A DNA stretch of 64,000 bases, taken from positions 22,059,642 to 22,123,641 of the forward strand of contig OX457031.1 of the NCBI GenBank assembly GCA_949752745.1. The letters are read 5' to 3'. Positions within the stretch are counted from its first letter, which is position 1, and each line of letters opens with the position of its first letter. Source of the DNA: Protula sp. h YS-2021 (taxonomy: Eukaryota > Annelida > Polychaeta > Sabellida > Serpulidae). The position numbers and the translations under genes are program-made. The notes under the pieces were generated by a model, which saw only the letters and a list, made by a program, of their open reading frames with translations, was not told the origin of the DNA and made no database searches. Below are positions 1 to 15,294 of the stretch, in pieces.

Positions 1-334
1 AGAGGTGGTCTTATCGAGAGATACCACCGCACATGTAGTTACATTGGGCCTGAAATTAGTACCCCGGTACTGCAAATGTTATTAACCCCCGAGGTTTAAC
101 GGTTGGTTTCACACGGAATCAACCAAAGCTGCAAGTTCGGGTTGTTGTCTGTGATGTTGAGATGTGGTCTGCATGAGATGTTTGCATAACTCTCTCTGTT
201 GTTTGGTGTCAAATAAAAACCTGGATACTTTCTTATAGAGAAACCTGTTTTGAGATTAGAGAAGCAAATCTTAATGAAATGCCTTATTCTCAAGCATGTC
301 TTCTTTTACGGAACCGTGGGTTTTATTTCAATCT
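1..334. other. non-coding stretch
   Basis: AT-rich sequence at the window edge. Only short open frames with no recognisable domain; nothing else seen. Confidence 0.5.
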
Positions 335-584
335 TCAGTTTTTATATAACGCTGGCGGGAAGAGATAGTCTTTGAGGGGAAAATCAACAAAACGTGAGAC
401 TTGCACTATCATAGAAATTAAAAGCGAAGCTATGGAAACATATTTTTCTTTGCTCTCTGGCATCGCGTGTAACCTGCATGAAACGACCATGTCACTTCCT
501 ATTGTAAAATCTCCTACATACTTAAGCGTGTTGCAGAGAATATCAAAACGAACTGGCCCAGTATTTGTCACCTTGGTAAACATT
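335..584 (-). CDS. possible terminal coding exon, unidentified
   Basis: An 82-codon open frame on the minus strand ends in TGA and is followed within about ten bases by an AATAAA on the same strand (plus 323-328). It is preceded by a plausible acceptor, 'ggccttag', directly before the ATG. That combination fits the last exon of a gene read right to left. The encoded peptide has balanced composition but matches no family I recognise. Against it, the opposite strand is also open over the same bases for 108 codons, and the sequence immediately upstream is a GACGTC-rich mobile element, so no further exon could be traced. Treat as a weak candidate. Confidence 0.2.
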
Positions 585-599
585 CTAAGGCCGATCCAA

Positions 600-1333
600 T
601 GTCGATTTCACGTTGCGACGTCGGCCAGACCAAACTATAATATTATATCTGGTTGTACTTTGGTTGTGGTTGGTGGCGACGAAAGATCAACATTTTAACA
701 AGGTCTTTTACGCAACGTTGCGCAGACACTGGAAAAGCAACGTTGTTTAGACGATGCTTTTGGTCGCAGCTAAAAACCAACTTTCTCCGAATCTAATCAA
801 CGCCTTTGGTGCAACGTTGAATGGACGTCATATAGACGTCAACTCCCAACGAAATCTCCTTGAGGTATCGCTCATCGACAATGGTAACCTTGACAGGTAA
901 CTTTGGAAATAGACCAAAACGATGACATATATATGAGAATTTCAAGAGCGCGCACGTTTTTTCCACCGTCGTGTGAGAGATATCCATGGAAACTGACCTA
1001 CTACAGATCCTGCGTGACCAGCTGACCCAATGACCCAATGATGAGTGTACACTGACAGAGGGGTGACCACAGCCTTGCCGAGATGGTGATTCTAAATTAA
1101 TATTTCGCCGAAATCTACACAACGTCGCTTTTCCGACGTCTATACAACGGCGGGAGGTAGGCGTTGTTTCGGCTTCCATTTTCAAACCATCCGTTGATTA
1201 GACGTCAGATAATCGATGTCTCTTCAACGTCTGAAGGTAGACATTGTTTCGAATTCCATAAATAACAAAACCCCGACGTTGATCCCACGTCGGATGCAAC
1301 GACTAATCAACGTTGATCGATATTTGCTGGGTA
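600..1333 (+). repeat. GACGTC-rich non-autonomous element, copy A
   Basis: A segment crowded with GACGTC, CAACGTTG and 'gacgtctatacaacg' type words, ending in 'tttgctgggta'. The same words and ending recur at about 14.86-15.29, 17.52-18.06, 37.43-37.64, 40.98-41.35, 42.25-42.86, 42.98-43.34 and 60.59-60.91 kb, which defines a dispersed family. Copy G (42249) starts with the reverse complement of this ending, so the family appears to have short terminal inverted repeats of the form ACCCAGYAAACA. No open frame of note. The left boundary is approximate. Confidence 0.55.
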
Positions 1334-2789
1334 CTCTCTTCACGTATTGGAGGAATCCCGTCCTAGCGTTCCGAAAAGGCTATGATTCACTTATACCGGT
1401 GATCGTCGGCACTCGCGCGACATTGAAAAGAATGGGTGGTAGGGGAATCCATAACCCACGTTTTCAATGAGTTATAATTAAAGATGTGAAACCGTGACTC
1501 ACAACTGAAATCTTTACAAAGCAAAAGACTGTGTCTGTTATATAATACAAACCAGAGTATACAAAAGCATCCTTGTGATCTGATTGCTTCCCGAGTGTTT
1601 TCTTGGTGAGTTGTTTATATGTTTACGTAATATATTGGTTCCAATGCATCGCTAAAATGATGTGCTCCACGCTAATAGCTCGCAGTACAGCAGAACCCGA
1701 GATAAGACCTCCATAGGACTGAAGCAGAGTGGTCTTATTTGCAATATGGTTAAATTCCGGGGTGATCTTATCCAGCGGTCCCGGTTTATACGCAACAATT
1801 CGCAACACGCACACATTATGAATGTATTTAATAATAACCACACCCTACTGCTATCCCATCCCAAATAACCAGTGACTGTGGTTTTTAAGACCCTTTAATA
1901 AATACAGGAAGATTATTAGTCCAACGCACGTTCTATTATATTATTTATGTTTTAAAAGTAAAGATAACTTATAGTGTAATTGTTTGTTTACTTGAAGCGT
2001 TTTTTTTTTTCTTGATATAAATTTATTTATTTGATCAACAATGTGGTTCGAAATGTATTAAACAAAATAGATTGAAAAAAATCCAACAACCAATGATGAC
2101 TCGTGGTGCAATTAACCAATACGCACTATTTAATTACAGCTCTCAAACAAATTGGTAATCTCATCCTTTGTTTACATTACCAAATATGGAAATCTATACG
2201 AGTAAACTAGAGTGAAGAATGTTCTTACTATCACTTGAAAATGATAGCTTGTCTTGCAAACGATAATGGACGTTTTCACTATTGTTTCTAACAGGTATCA
2301 ATTTATTCAGGTTGTTTTTAAAAGCTATACAGCTCACACTGGCACCTGCAAATTTGATTCACTTCATAATCTGACCGCCTGTCTCCGTTTGATGCTTAAA
2401 TGTACTAAGCAGTGCATCATGAAATCAAATATGGTTCCTGTGAATTTTGAGCGGAGTTCCTTTTTTTAATCTGCAGATTTTCTGGGAAGGGATTAAGCTG
2501 TTAGAGCTAATTGCTAAAACTTAGAGAATGCAATGATTTTACCCGCCTTCCTAAAATGTTCGAATAAATCCTGAAGGAAAATAAGAGCATAATCTCCAGA
2601 CTTCTCAGAAATCATTTCCCCTAGGCCCATTAAATCTGTGATATAATAAAGACGTTGGATAGAAATCCTATCCTCACAGTTTTTTTTTTTTTTATAAAGT
2701 CGGGACGAGGTGCTTTGGTGGATTGCGTCTTAGGCTGAGCGGTCAACACACTTTTAAGTCCCAACTAGAAACAATATATAATCATACAG
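1334..2789. other. non-coding stretch
   Basis: AT-rich single-copy-looking sequence. At about 2722-2755 a short piece resembles the D-arm half of a leucine tRNA, without a B box. No gene recognised. Confidence 0.5.
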
Positions 2790-3509
<720 letters not shown>

Positions 3510-3690
3510 ATTGAAGAGGAAATGACAGTTCAGTGGCAGGGCATGGACTTGTAATCCCGAGGTTCGAATCCGGCCCGCGGTAGGCAGTGAGAGAGGTCAT
3601 GTGCTCTCCAGCACCGACCCTCGGTACAGCATTGGGTTAAGTCACATCCCGTATGAAAATATAATAAATAGTTGCCGATTCTACCTTTCT
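3510..3690 (+). mobile_element. tRNA-derived SINE (head plus body)
   Basis: The segment 'agttcagtggcagggcatgg' looks like a tRNA D-arm with an internal promoter A box. It is followed by an anticodon-stem-like 'ggacttgtaatcc' with a TGT triplet in the loop, and then a perfect B box, GGTTCGAATCC, at about 3559. The flanking bases do not pair as an acceptor stem and there is an unrelated body downstream, so this is a SINE head rather than a functional tRNA gene. The head looks threonine-tRNA-like. The 3' boundary is a guess. Confidence 0.55.
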
Positions 3691-4584
3691 TTTCAGTCTC
3701 TGCCCAGTGACGTCACCGCAGTGCTACACGTAACCGTTGTCGCCGAAGTTGTATTGTCGCTCACGGGAAAAATCGTTGTTATAGAACAGCTCACCTCTGA
3801 GGAGATCAATCTGTTATGTGTAAACACATAGCAGACGGATATTTCTACATATCCGTGCTGTGCATCCCCCAGTTTTGAGCATTCTCGCATATTGGTGAAA
3901 AAAAGTGCATCTTAGTGTCCAAGTCACTAAAATCTATATTTTATTGACTCTTAAAAAAAGTGATCTGTCTCCTTTATGAATACTTAATTGCGTGGAATCC
4001 CAAATGGGTGTGCGGAGTAAAAAGGGGCTCTACACAACAGACCGAACCGCCTTGCGTGGAGGTCGGCTGTTCGACAACAACGGAAAAAAATGGAATGCAA
4101 AGGTAAACCACACTGTATGGAAGTCCAGTGACTGACAGAATTTTATGTTTAATTTGGATTTTTGACGTCTTGTTCATTAATTTTTTTATATTTTTATCCC
4201 TGATTACCCTTCCATATTTTGCTACATCAAACGGACTGGAATAACAATTATAATGGATGTCGTGGTGATATTATATTTTTGAAGTACAGGGTGCCTCCGG
4301 ACAAAAACTTAATGGGCAGCTTAAGTCACAGCATCTGAAGCTAAAATTAATGATTTGAAAAGCAATAGCCTTAAATTTTGCACCTCTGCTACAGATACGA
4401 GGCTGGTTATTATTTTTTTTTCAGGAAAAATTTTTAGCAAATAAAGGAAGTGAACTAATGGAGCTTGGCTTCCGGGAACGACTCGATTAGCCTTCATGCG
4501 AGACAGAGTGCTGTCACACAGCACCCATATGAGTCTGAGCATGCATTCACAGGTCATAACGTGATACTAAAACACCAATTTGTT
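3691..4584. other. non-coding stretch
   Basis: AT-rich; only short open frames without recognisable domains. Confidence 0.5.
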
Positions 4585-6990
4585 TTTTTTTTCTGAAAGA
4601 GAAACTTTTAATTCGCAAAAGTTTCGTATTTGCGTATCTCCACTTCTGGATGGGTTTCCCTTCATACAGTTACATTCATGTATACTAAACAAATCGCACT
4701 GCAGTTCGAACAGCTCCTGCCAAAAGTTGGCCAATCAGGAGAGAGTGTGAACTGGGTCACGGCTTCTTCCCTTTGTGCTTTGCTTACAAAATGTACGTCA
4801 TTCTGCGTACTCTCAAAATGTTTCTCGAAGGAAAGACGAAGTGCTATTTTGCTTCTTTTGTGGTTTATTCAACGATAAATGGGCTATTACAATTGTCTGT
4901 ATTTTTCATAAATTGTTGATACGCTTGATAAATTCAGTTCATACAGGAATGTAGCACTTTACTTTTTGGCGGCTTGTAAACGAACGCAAATGTTTTTATT
5001 TTGTGTCCCGAGAACTGTGAGTCATATTCTCCACTGGTTAGATAGGACGGTAAAATAGGGCGCCAACCCCTGCAACCGTCTTATCGCTACATTTCCAAAT
5101 ACAGAGACACTTGCATGGGGGTGGGGGTTCAGGTGTCCGCGCTATAGCTCTCCGATGAAGAGGAGCTCGCCTAAGTCCACATCCCTCGTGTCACCTCCAT
5201 CCCTTCAAACAAGAATCCGTCATTGGAGCTAGACTGGCGACCCGACCAGACTCAGGAGTACTACCAGACAGACGGCCTAGAGTCACAGCAGGAGGAGCAG
5301 GAAACATCAGGACCGAAAGAGACTGCCCTCCTTTCTCAGCATAAGTTGCAGATGCATGAAGTAGGCTTAGTTCGCTCCCCGGGTAAAGGCGATAGGCAGG
5401 CAGACAGGGAAACATATCCACACTTGTTCACCTCTAGACTTCTCGTCGTCGCCTGAGGATTGTATAACCTCGCTCGTCTCTGCCACTGTAGGTTCAGAGG
5501 ACATGTCATTTCGGGACACCATCCAGGAGACTACCGGACTTGCGCCAGTAAACAGTGGCACGCCTTTCCTTGTTAAAAATGACCCCCTCCCATCAGGATG
5601 ATGTTTCAAGAAAGGGGATTTGTAAGGGTTTTATTCTCTCCTGCTTCCACCCATCAACTCACTGCCTAGTTTGTTCTGGCCCGTACGGTGCAAGAACATG
5701 GTGTTGTTTCAACACCAAACGTTGATGGCCCTGCAAGCCAAGTGGGAGGACTTACGGTTCATGAGCCCAGTCAGTTCCAAATAACTGACATGTTCAAGCA
5801 ACGAGAGATATGTTCAAATTCTATCTCCCATCAGTCACTGTCACTCGGCAGCACATGAGAGGCGCATTGATCCAGATGACTAATTACTTGACGGAAACTT
5901 GATGGCAAAAGAAGCCCCGATATCAGGGACAGTGAGGAAGAGGATCCACCGAAAAGGTGTCGTTCTAGGTGTGACGCTAGCGTCGGGGACAGTGATATTG
6001 AGGACCTATTGGACTCATCGAAGAAAAAAGTCTCTGACGCAGAGCAATCAGATCGACCCGATCACCATGCAATTCTGCTCGATATCGAGCAAGAATTGTC
6101 GGAGGGGCAGTCCACAGGCCCACCGATAAATTCGCGACCCGCGAACATTATCAACAAGAGTTTTTCGACCCTGTTACCAACTGACAAGGTCAAGGAAGCC
6201 GAGTATGAAAGACCCGAGAACTGTGAGAAACTTGTGGTTCCCTCTGTGAGTACTGAGATGTTCCGAAAATTGAGCCACAGCCAAAAATAGCGAGATATGC
6301 GCCTGCAATCAGTACAAAGGGCCATTATTCAGTCCGCTGTAGCGATTTCGTATCTTGCAGAGGCATTAATCGGTTCAAAGGAGGGGGACAGCGGAAACTG
6401 CGACGAAATGATACGACAAGCCACTGATGCAATCGCGTTTTTGGGGCATACATCAGTAGGGCTGTCATATAGAAGAAGGAACCTCCTTCACGCAGCGCTC
6501 CCTTCCAATTTTGCCCGTCAACTCTGTAGCCCTGAAGTTGATATAACAAAAAAAACCTATTTGGGGATGATTTAGCGAAAACGATTCGCAACATCAGGGA
6601 AGCAAACATCGCCACGTCGTCATACACACCACGTGGAGAAAATGTCTGAAAAAACGGCAAGCGATTCACGCAAACATCGCGATACAACAACTAAAATTAC
6701 AAGGGCAGCGTAAATTATCCATGTACCTCATTATATAGCTACGGTGTGACGGTGGCGTCAAGAGTATAAACGGGATCTCCGCCACGCAAGTTCTGGTGCT
6801 CCTGGGTGGAACTAGGAATTCGCTTGGAGTGGTCCTCTGGCTGAAGGACAGTTACCCTTTCCTCTTCAAATGGATACCGCCGGGCATAAACCGACCACCC
6901 CCTCTACCCTCATGCTTTGGAAATCCTCGCTACCATCTACCAACTGGGATAAAAGCTATTCAACATGAAACTAATTACTAAGTTAATTAC
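4585..6990 (+). mobile_element. degenerate DIRS/Ngaro-type retroelement
   Basis: The left part (4605-4670) contains 'ctccacttctggatgggttt', closely similar to the left terminal repeat of the better-preserved DIRS element at 48187. A recognisable ORF1 remnant follows at 5928-6655. The stretch between (about 5190-5610) is higher in GC than its surroundings and encodes acidic, glutamine-rich peptide fragments that could be a decayed ORF1 start. Reverse transcriptase and recombinase are not recognisable, so the copy is truncated. The boundaries are approximate. Confidence 0.5.
5928..6655 (+). pseudogene. ORF1 (Gag-like) remnant of a tyrosine-recombinase retroelement
   Basis: The reading frame starting near 5928 gives an acidic Ser/Asp/Glu-rich stretch, then a segment with 'YERPENCEKLVVPSVSTEMF' at about 6206-6265. 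After an in-frame stop at 6288-6290 the same frame continues with a helical region, 'AIAFLGHT', 'RRRNLLHAALPSNFARQLCS' and, after a shift of frame near 6556, 'FGDDLAKTIRNIREANI'. This order of blocks (PENC, a gly-his 'LGH' helix, RR..LL.P, FGDDL) is what I associate with the ORF1 protein found next to the polyprotein of DIRS/Ngaro-type elements in aquatic animals; the assignment rests on memory of that family. One stop and at least one frameshift show that it is dead. Confidence 0.6.
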
Positions 6991-9844
6991 TAAGTTTCAT
7001 TTCGCTCTATAGGTTTGCTGTTTCTTTTAATTAACAATGCGTAGAGGGGAATCGGCTATTCCCTAATGGCACACAATATGAGATTTCTAAAGAATTGTTG
7101 TTCATGGTCAAAGTTAGTGACAAATATCTATAACAATTTGATTGAAAGTCTACAAACTGTGTTGAACAAAAGGAGGAACATTCAATCAAACTGTAGGTAT
7201 TCATTTCTTCAATTTAAACTTTAATTTACAGGCTATTGTATCTTTAGCTTTCACAATATTGCAAATACACCGATATGGATCAAAATAACAAGATTACAAA
7301 ACACATATTGTGACCGATTACTATAATTTAAAATAGCAGAACCATGGCTAGAAAACCCAACTGATAAAAAAAACAAAACAGACAAAAGTTTGGCCAAAAT
7401 AGTTGAAGTTAGAAAAAGTTAATAATAAATCTTGCACTGTAAATGAACAAATAAGAAATATTTTATAAGCAAATATCACAAAGCAGTGCAAAGGCACTGA
7501 CCATCAAAAAAGAAAACATTGAACTCGTGATTGCAGAGCAAACAGCCAACTTCTCAATGTAAGCGTCTGTTTAGTTTTTGGTTTTTATTGTAGTAATGTA
7601 CATTGTAGCTGACTGAGTTGTTGGAAAGTCCACTCAAAGTTCGATACTAGCGTGATTTTGTTTACAATTGTAATCTTATAAATGGATACTTTTGAGTCCT
7701 GCGACAATCCAGTTAGTACGTTGTTATAGCAACGTGAAGTACAGTTGTGCGTGGCGTGGCGTTTCTAACACTGTAAGAGCGAGACATACGACTGTGCGTA
7801 TCTACTCGCCATACGTACTGCAAAACATTACTGTTTCTTTTACATATGCACTGGCAATGTTGACATATAAACTGACATATTAAAGCAATGTAATATATCA
7901 AAGCAGACATTTCTTCCACGATTTTATACACACTATCTATTAATATGGCTGAATGCTCTTGCTTGCTAAGACAATATCAGTCACGCTTAAAACAACTTTA
8001 AAAAGGCTGGTTTTGCTACCTAGAGCATAATCAGAAAAAGAAAGCTAATAAAAGGTTTGAATGGTTATAGTGTGAACGTGTTTGGAACTAAGGGGTGATA
8101 TGTGAGATCTTGAGGTTCCTCGGTGGCAATTATGTGACCATCGGCCTCCTAAATATATATTCGCCAGCAATAAATGGGCACCGACTTTAATAGCAAAACT
8201 AAAAGGAATTGGTGGTGCATTTCAAATGTAGACATTTAAACACGTATTAAATGATTGGTGTCATTAAGATCAATAAAATAAAATGTTACATCCTGTTCAA
8301 TGTTAAGAAAGTCTGACATTGCAAGAATGTTAAGAATTAATTGTAGATTTATATTCAAAGTCTTGTAGAAAAGTGAAAAAAAACTGAAACTGAGAAGTTT
8401 ATACATACAAAATGCTTTAAATAAATAAAAGAAATTAATAATAAATACCACACAAATTATTTCCACAAGGGAAGTTAGAAGGACAAAGACTTGAAGCAGA
8501 CACTTTTTCGAGAGTCCGCCCTCATAACATTCAGCTAGTGATTGAAAATCCACAAGTGTAATAAGTAGAAGCTAAATCAACAGCATGAGAGACGTATTTG
8601 GATATTTAAAATAATTTAGTACAGGAAAATTGTTATTAGCAAATTTGAAACTCCATATTTCAGTATGTGTCGGCTATATTGGCTTGTTGTATCATTGGCT
8701 TCCTTATAACTTCATTGACTGGCTTTCCAGATACATTTTTCCGTCAGTGTTGAATCCACGACCCGTTATATAACCTTTTTCTGGGTGCATTGCATCAGTT
8801 TGCTGTCGACACACACACTTATCATGTAATCCATTATCAAACAATGACAGTTCTCTCAATTCTTTCTAACACTTTAACAGATCAATCTAGTCATGAAACT
8901 TGACAGGGTTGAGATTGTTTCTTTGTCGCTTCATATACGAAAAGTGAAGTCGTTTTTTATAATATTATTACTTCAAGATTATAATTATTATTACTCTAAT
9001 TAGAAATTACATAACGTGCTTTCATTTTTAAATGATGGAATTGCTACAGTAGAAAAAAGTACTGAAGTTAAAAAAAAAATTAAAATATTTGTACTACACA
9101 ACCGACACCTTTTAATATGGAGGAATAATTGAGCAGAACAATCTATAACAAATTTTTGCACTTTGCTTTGAAAAAAGTGGCCAAGTTCTAGACACTGAAC
9201 AGATCATGATTTGCTGAAAGAAAATTTTTCTCAATCAAACCTAAAAATTTCCGCAGCTCAAGATCAACTCAAGTAAAAGCTATTGTGAGAGACTGTAAAT
9301 AACTAGGTTTTAAGGATGAAAAACCACAAGACAATGTTTAAACATGTTTCAACTGAAATTATTTAAGCAAATACTGGAACAAAGAATGACTCTTGTTGAG
9401 ATGAAAGAACTGTGATGTTTGGATGGTGGACTTCGCTTATATTCTTGCACTTGTACAGAGACTTCATTGGTGGATTATGGCATGTCAAGCCGCCCTCCCA
9501 CCCCCTATCCTGACCTTTCTCTTCAAGTTTGAGTGAAAAGATAAACTTGAGGAAATATGGAAGAGGTACTCGTGAACCTCGGTTAAAATGTTGTCTTTAT
9601 TGCAATCGTTCAAGCATTAACTTGAGTAACCCTGCTGAATTATAGTCCCTATTTGGCTTTTACTTTAATCTTGCGCATATATAACCCATTTCAAAAATAC
9701 CAGAAAAAGCGTTATGAAAGGTGCAAATTGGCAATTACAGGTGAAAAATATTCGTCTCGTATTGGCGCTGAAATTACTCGAAAACGTAACTAAAGCCATA
9801 TATTACATCCGTTTAAGATATTGCACTAATTACTGACCATGGCC
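6991..9844. other. non-coding stretch
   Basis: About 2.85 kb of AT-rich sequence. The longest open frames (up to 105 codons, minus strand near 8236-8553) are low-complexity Leu/Phe/Ile peptides of the kind AT-rich DNA produces by chance. No gene, RNA or element recognised. Confidence 0.5.
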
Positions 9845-9960
9845 TATTTCAACTGGTATCCGGTCAAATGTCCCCAAAAAGTGCAAGACGGTCAAAACAG
9901 CACTGGCCAAAATGATCCGGCCAAAAATGGCCCAAAAAAGTGTTCGAGCGGACAAAACAA
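9845..9960. repeat. solitary foldback-type arm
   Basis: Short tandem, diverged words of the type 'cggtcaaaa' / 'ggccaaaa' spaced 14-20 bp apart, resembling the tandem arms of the foldback elements at 19.87 and 38.04 kb. No matching inverted arm was found nearby. Confidence 0.35.
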
Positions 9961-11950
<1,990 letters not shown>

Positions 11951-12155
11951 AGTAGCAGTGTAGAAGGAGGAGGAGGGGTAGCATTATTAGTGCTAGCATT
12001 GCTAGTAGTAGTAGTAGTAGAAGTAATAGTAAAACTAGTAGGAGTAGTTTTTGTAGCAGAGAACCAGGAGGTTGTAAAAGTAGTAGTATATAAGTAGTGG
12101 TAGGGCTATAAGTAGTAGTCACAACAGTAGCAGTGAATGTTACAGTAGGACTGGT
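11951..12155. repeat. imperfect (AGT)n-rich tract
   Basis: Degenerate AGT/AGG triplet repeats, purest near 12003-12020. The leucine-rich minus-strand frame over it is a by-product. Confidence 0.75.
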
Positions 12156-12159
12156 AACA

Positions 12160-12250
12160 GCAATGGTGCACAACTTCACCCAAGAAATATTCCGACGTCG
12201 ATCCAAAGTCGATATGAATAGATCCGACGTCCAATAGACGTGGGATTCGT
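12160..12250. repeat. GACGTC-rich element, fragment B
   Basis: Contains 'ccgacgtcgatccaaagtcg' and a second GACGTC word some 40 bp on, matching the dispersed family described at 600-1333 but only about 90 bp long. Confidence 0.4.
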
Positions 12251-12755
12251 AAAGTTGTTTATACATAGGGAAAGAGGCCTTGTAAAGATATCGGCAAAAT
12301 AAACACTATAAAGAGGTTTGGAATCACAACCAAATAACAGAGACAACTTATATCCTCAGTGGAAAAGGAAGCCATGACATTTCGCTTAAAAAAATGCCAA
12401 AATGAGGACTTAAAATTTGAAAATGTCTGGAGCGCTTTAGTTTGTCGAATCATCTGTTGAAATTGACTTCATACTTTCCTGATATCTATAGTTTCACTTT
12501 CCCTTTTTTAACACTGAGAAAGGGAAACATTGTTTCGACTCCAATTCGATCATTGATCTTTTACTAAATCAAATACAATTTTTTAAAAATCACAGAAGAT
12601 TTTGGAATTTTAGTCTCCTTTTAGTCTAAAAATATCCTTTTCATTGTTTCTGTTTAAATTAAAAAAATATATTGAAAATACACCAGAACCCCTGGTTCGT
12701 ACCACCCCTTTTCATCAGAACCGAAATTCTTGTGTTTATGTATAAATTATGTGAG
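12251..12755. other. non-coding stretch
   Basis: AT-rich; no gene recognised. Confidence 0.5.
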
Positions 12756-12866
12756 ATAATAATAATAACAATAATAATAATAATAATAATAATAGTAATA
12801 ATAGTAATAATAATAATAATAATAATGTGATGATGATGATGATGATGATGATACTGATGATGATAC

Positions 12867-12963
<97 letters not shown>

Positions 12964-12988
12964 TATGATTATGATTATGATGATGATG
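12756..12988. repeat. compound trinucleotide microsatellite
   Basis: Runs of ATA, then GAT (about 12827-12944), then a GATTAT hexamer block (about 12944-12980), then GAT again. The higher-order change suggests successive expansions of neighbouring variants. Confidence 0.97.
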
Positions 12989-14859
12989 AAAAATAATAAC
13001 GGGCCTTGGTCTCCATCATTTTGGACATGCTTCACTGAAAGCCTGAAAATATTAATCTTAAAGAAAAGCAACAATTTGAGGGATATTGATCTCTTACTTG
13101 CCAGTTACTGAAAAGAAAAAAGCTCAGAGACAAGAGGAATTCAATATATCCTTAAAACACGTGGATTTATTTCTCAAGTCTTTCGTTATTTTCATAGACG
13201 CATCCAAAAAGATATAAAACCGCTGGAATATTACTACTTAACAACAACGAAAGGAGACACTTCTGAAAAGCGTTGCAATTTTTACAGATAGTAAAAAAGG
13301 GGAACATGTCCTCATGAAGTATTAACCCCTCATTTCAAGCAGATCACTGGCAATGGAATGTGTCAGCAAGCGAAATGACTTTGAACTTTGTTTTTTCACT
13401 GTGCGTGATATACCCTCGCGTGACTTGTCAGAGAAGTAGCTCTGTTGTTAACAGGAAGTAAATATTTCTTGCATGACCCTTTAAGTTGTTGTTTTATTCG
13501 CTGATATTTGCTCTGATGTCGCAGTAATGCCATTTATCAAAAATACCTTTTGTTCTCTTTTTTTCTCGATCCGGGAGGGAGTGGGTACTAACATCCAGTT
13601 GTTAGATAGAATCATTTTTACTGCAAGATAGCTATTTTATTGAACAGCCAAACCCCTCTTCCCAGTTCCTCACAGTCAAAAAAATAAATAAATAAATAAA
13701 TAGTAAAATTGTAAATATTTGTGACTTTTTTTTAAATTTTTCAAACAGTTTTCTTTTTCATTTTAACAAGTTTTAATAATCTTACCAGTCTTCATGAACT
13801 TATTTGTTGATATTAAGTAACTGTTATATTATGTATTATGTATTATGTTGACCGTTAGGTCAATATTTTCATACATTGTCAGTACTCTCTTTAAGCTGAC
13901 TCGAAATAAGTTCATATAATGGTTGGTTACATGACTTAACTGTCATTTTGATGACAAAAAACTGTAATATGAACAATTATTGACTTGGGAAATGACCAAT
14001 CAGATTAAAGCATTGGCCCATATTTTTGTTTTACTCACACTGATCAGCCACACTGGTCGTGAAATGTACCAAACAAAGATCACTAAAACGTACCGAAAAT
14101 AGATCACTTAAGAGCTAAAAGATCCTGATGGATGTGGAAGTTTTTACATTATTAATTTCATACAAAATTTGATAACATGAAAGTGGTACATGATCGGCGG
14201 AAGTTCGTAAAAAGAATTTTCGTCTTTTCAAGGATATTTGGTGACATGCTCAAGTAATGTACCGTAAACGTCATTGTGCAAGACCCCCCTCCCGTAGGCT
14301 AATGCGCATCCGCTTATCCCTTGCGCTTACAATGGTGTGCCACCTTTTTATGCCATTGTGTATATTTGTTTCTATTTCTGCAAGAGCTGCATTCATATGC
14401 GACATAATTGGTGCAGTAATACATCTACATTGTGGTTCAGTTCGCATTGAACCCGCCTGAATTCTGGAAGTGAGGACTGTGGACTATTCTGACGAGAAAA
14501 ATCCCTTGATCGTTTTAAACTCTATCTTCTCAAACAGCACAACAACAAAACGACCATCTGATCGCATTCAGTGGGGAATAAATCGGATTTTAAAAATATT
14601 AATAAATTTGCATGATGCGAAAAATTTATAACATTTATTTCAACACATAAGAAATCACAAACTCTCGCCAGCATAAAAAAAAAACGACTCACAAAGTGTA
14701 GTGTCATATTTCTAACAGGATGGCAATATGTCCCAGTTACCTATTCGTGACCTATATATAATTATACGCTGATAATAAACGCGTTTTTTTAAAGAAAACA
14801 ATATATAAATGGGGGGGGGGGGTAATACATATAATTGCAATTCCTAAACATTTGTTGGA
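12989..14859. other. non-coding stretch
   Basis: AT-rich, with an AAAT run near 13680-13702 and a G run near 14812-14822. No gene recognised. Confidence 0.5.
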
Positions 14860-15294
14860 AAATCGACGTTCTATAGACGTCGAATAATTGGCGTTGTTTA
14901 GATGCCGAGGTCACAGATAAACAATAATCTCAACACATTATCGCTCACCGGAAAGCAACGCCATGGGACGAAAAGCACCGCCTATTTTTAAATCTTCATG
15001 AAAATTGAAGTTGTAAAGATCATTCAAAGGCAGGGTACTTTGACGTAGGGGTGACCTTGACACCTTAGGCGAGTTTGTTGACGAGTAATTGTCCGACTTT
15101 TATACGACGTCGCTCTCCCGACATCTACACAACGTTGTGAAATAGACATTGTTTCGAGTTCTACTTCCTAACATTTCACAGAGTTGACTAGACATAATCG
15201 ACGTCTCTCTAATGTCGGCAGATAGATGTTGTTTCCCGACATCGGGTGCTACGTCTATCCAACGCTCATGCAACATCCAAGTGTTTACTGGGCA
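14860..15294. repeat. GACGTC-rich element, copy C
   Basis: Carries repeated ACGTC/ACGTTG words, the family-specific internal block 'ttatcgctcaccggaaa' (about 14939) and the family ending 'tgtttactgggca' at 15282-15294. Confidence 0.55.

Noticed and set aside
2722..2755. 'ggctgagcggtcaacac' resembling a leucine tRNA D-arm
   Set aside because: No B box or acceptor pairing before the TAA microsatellite begins; too short to call a tRNA or SINE.
12736..13111. Long methionine- or isoleucine-repeat open frames
   Set aside because: Translation of a trinucleotide microsatellite.
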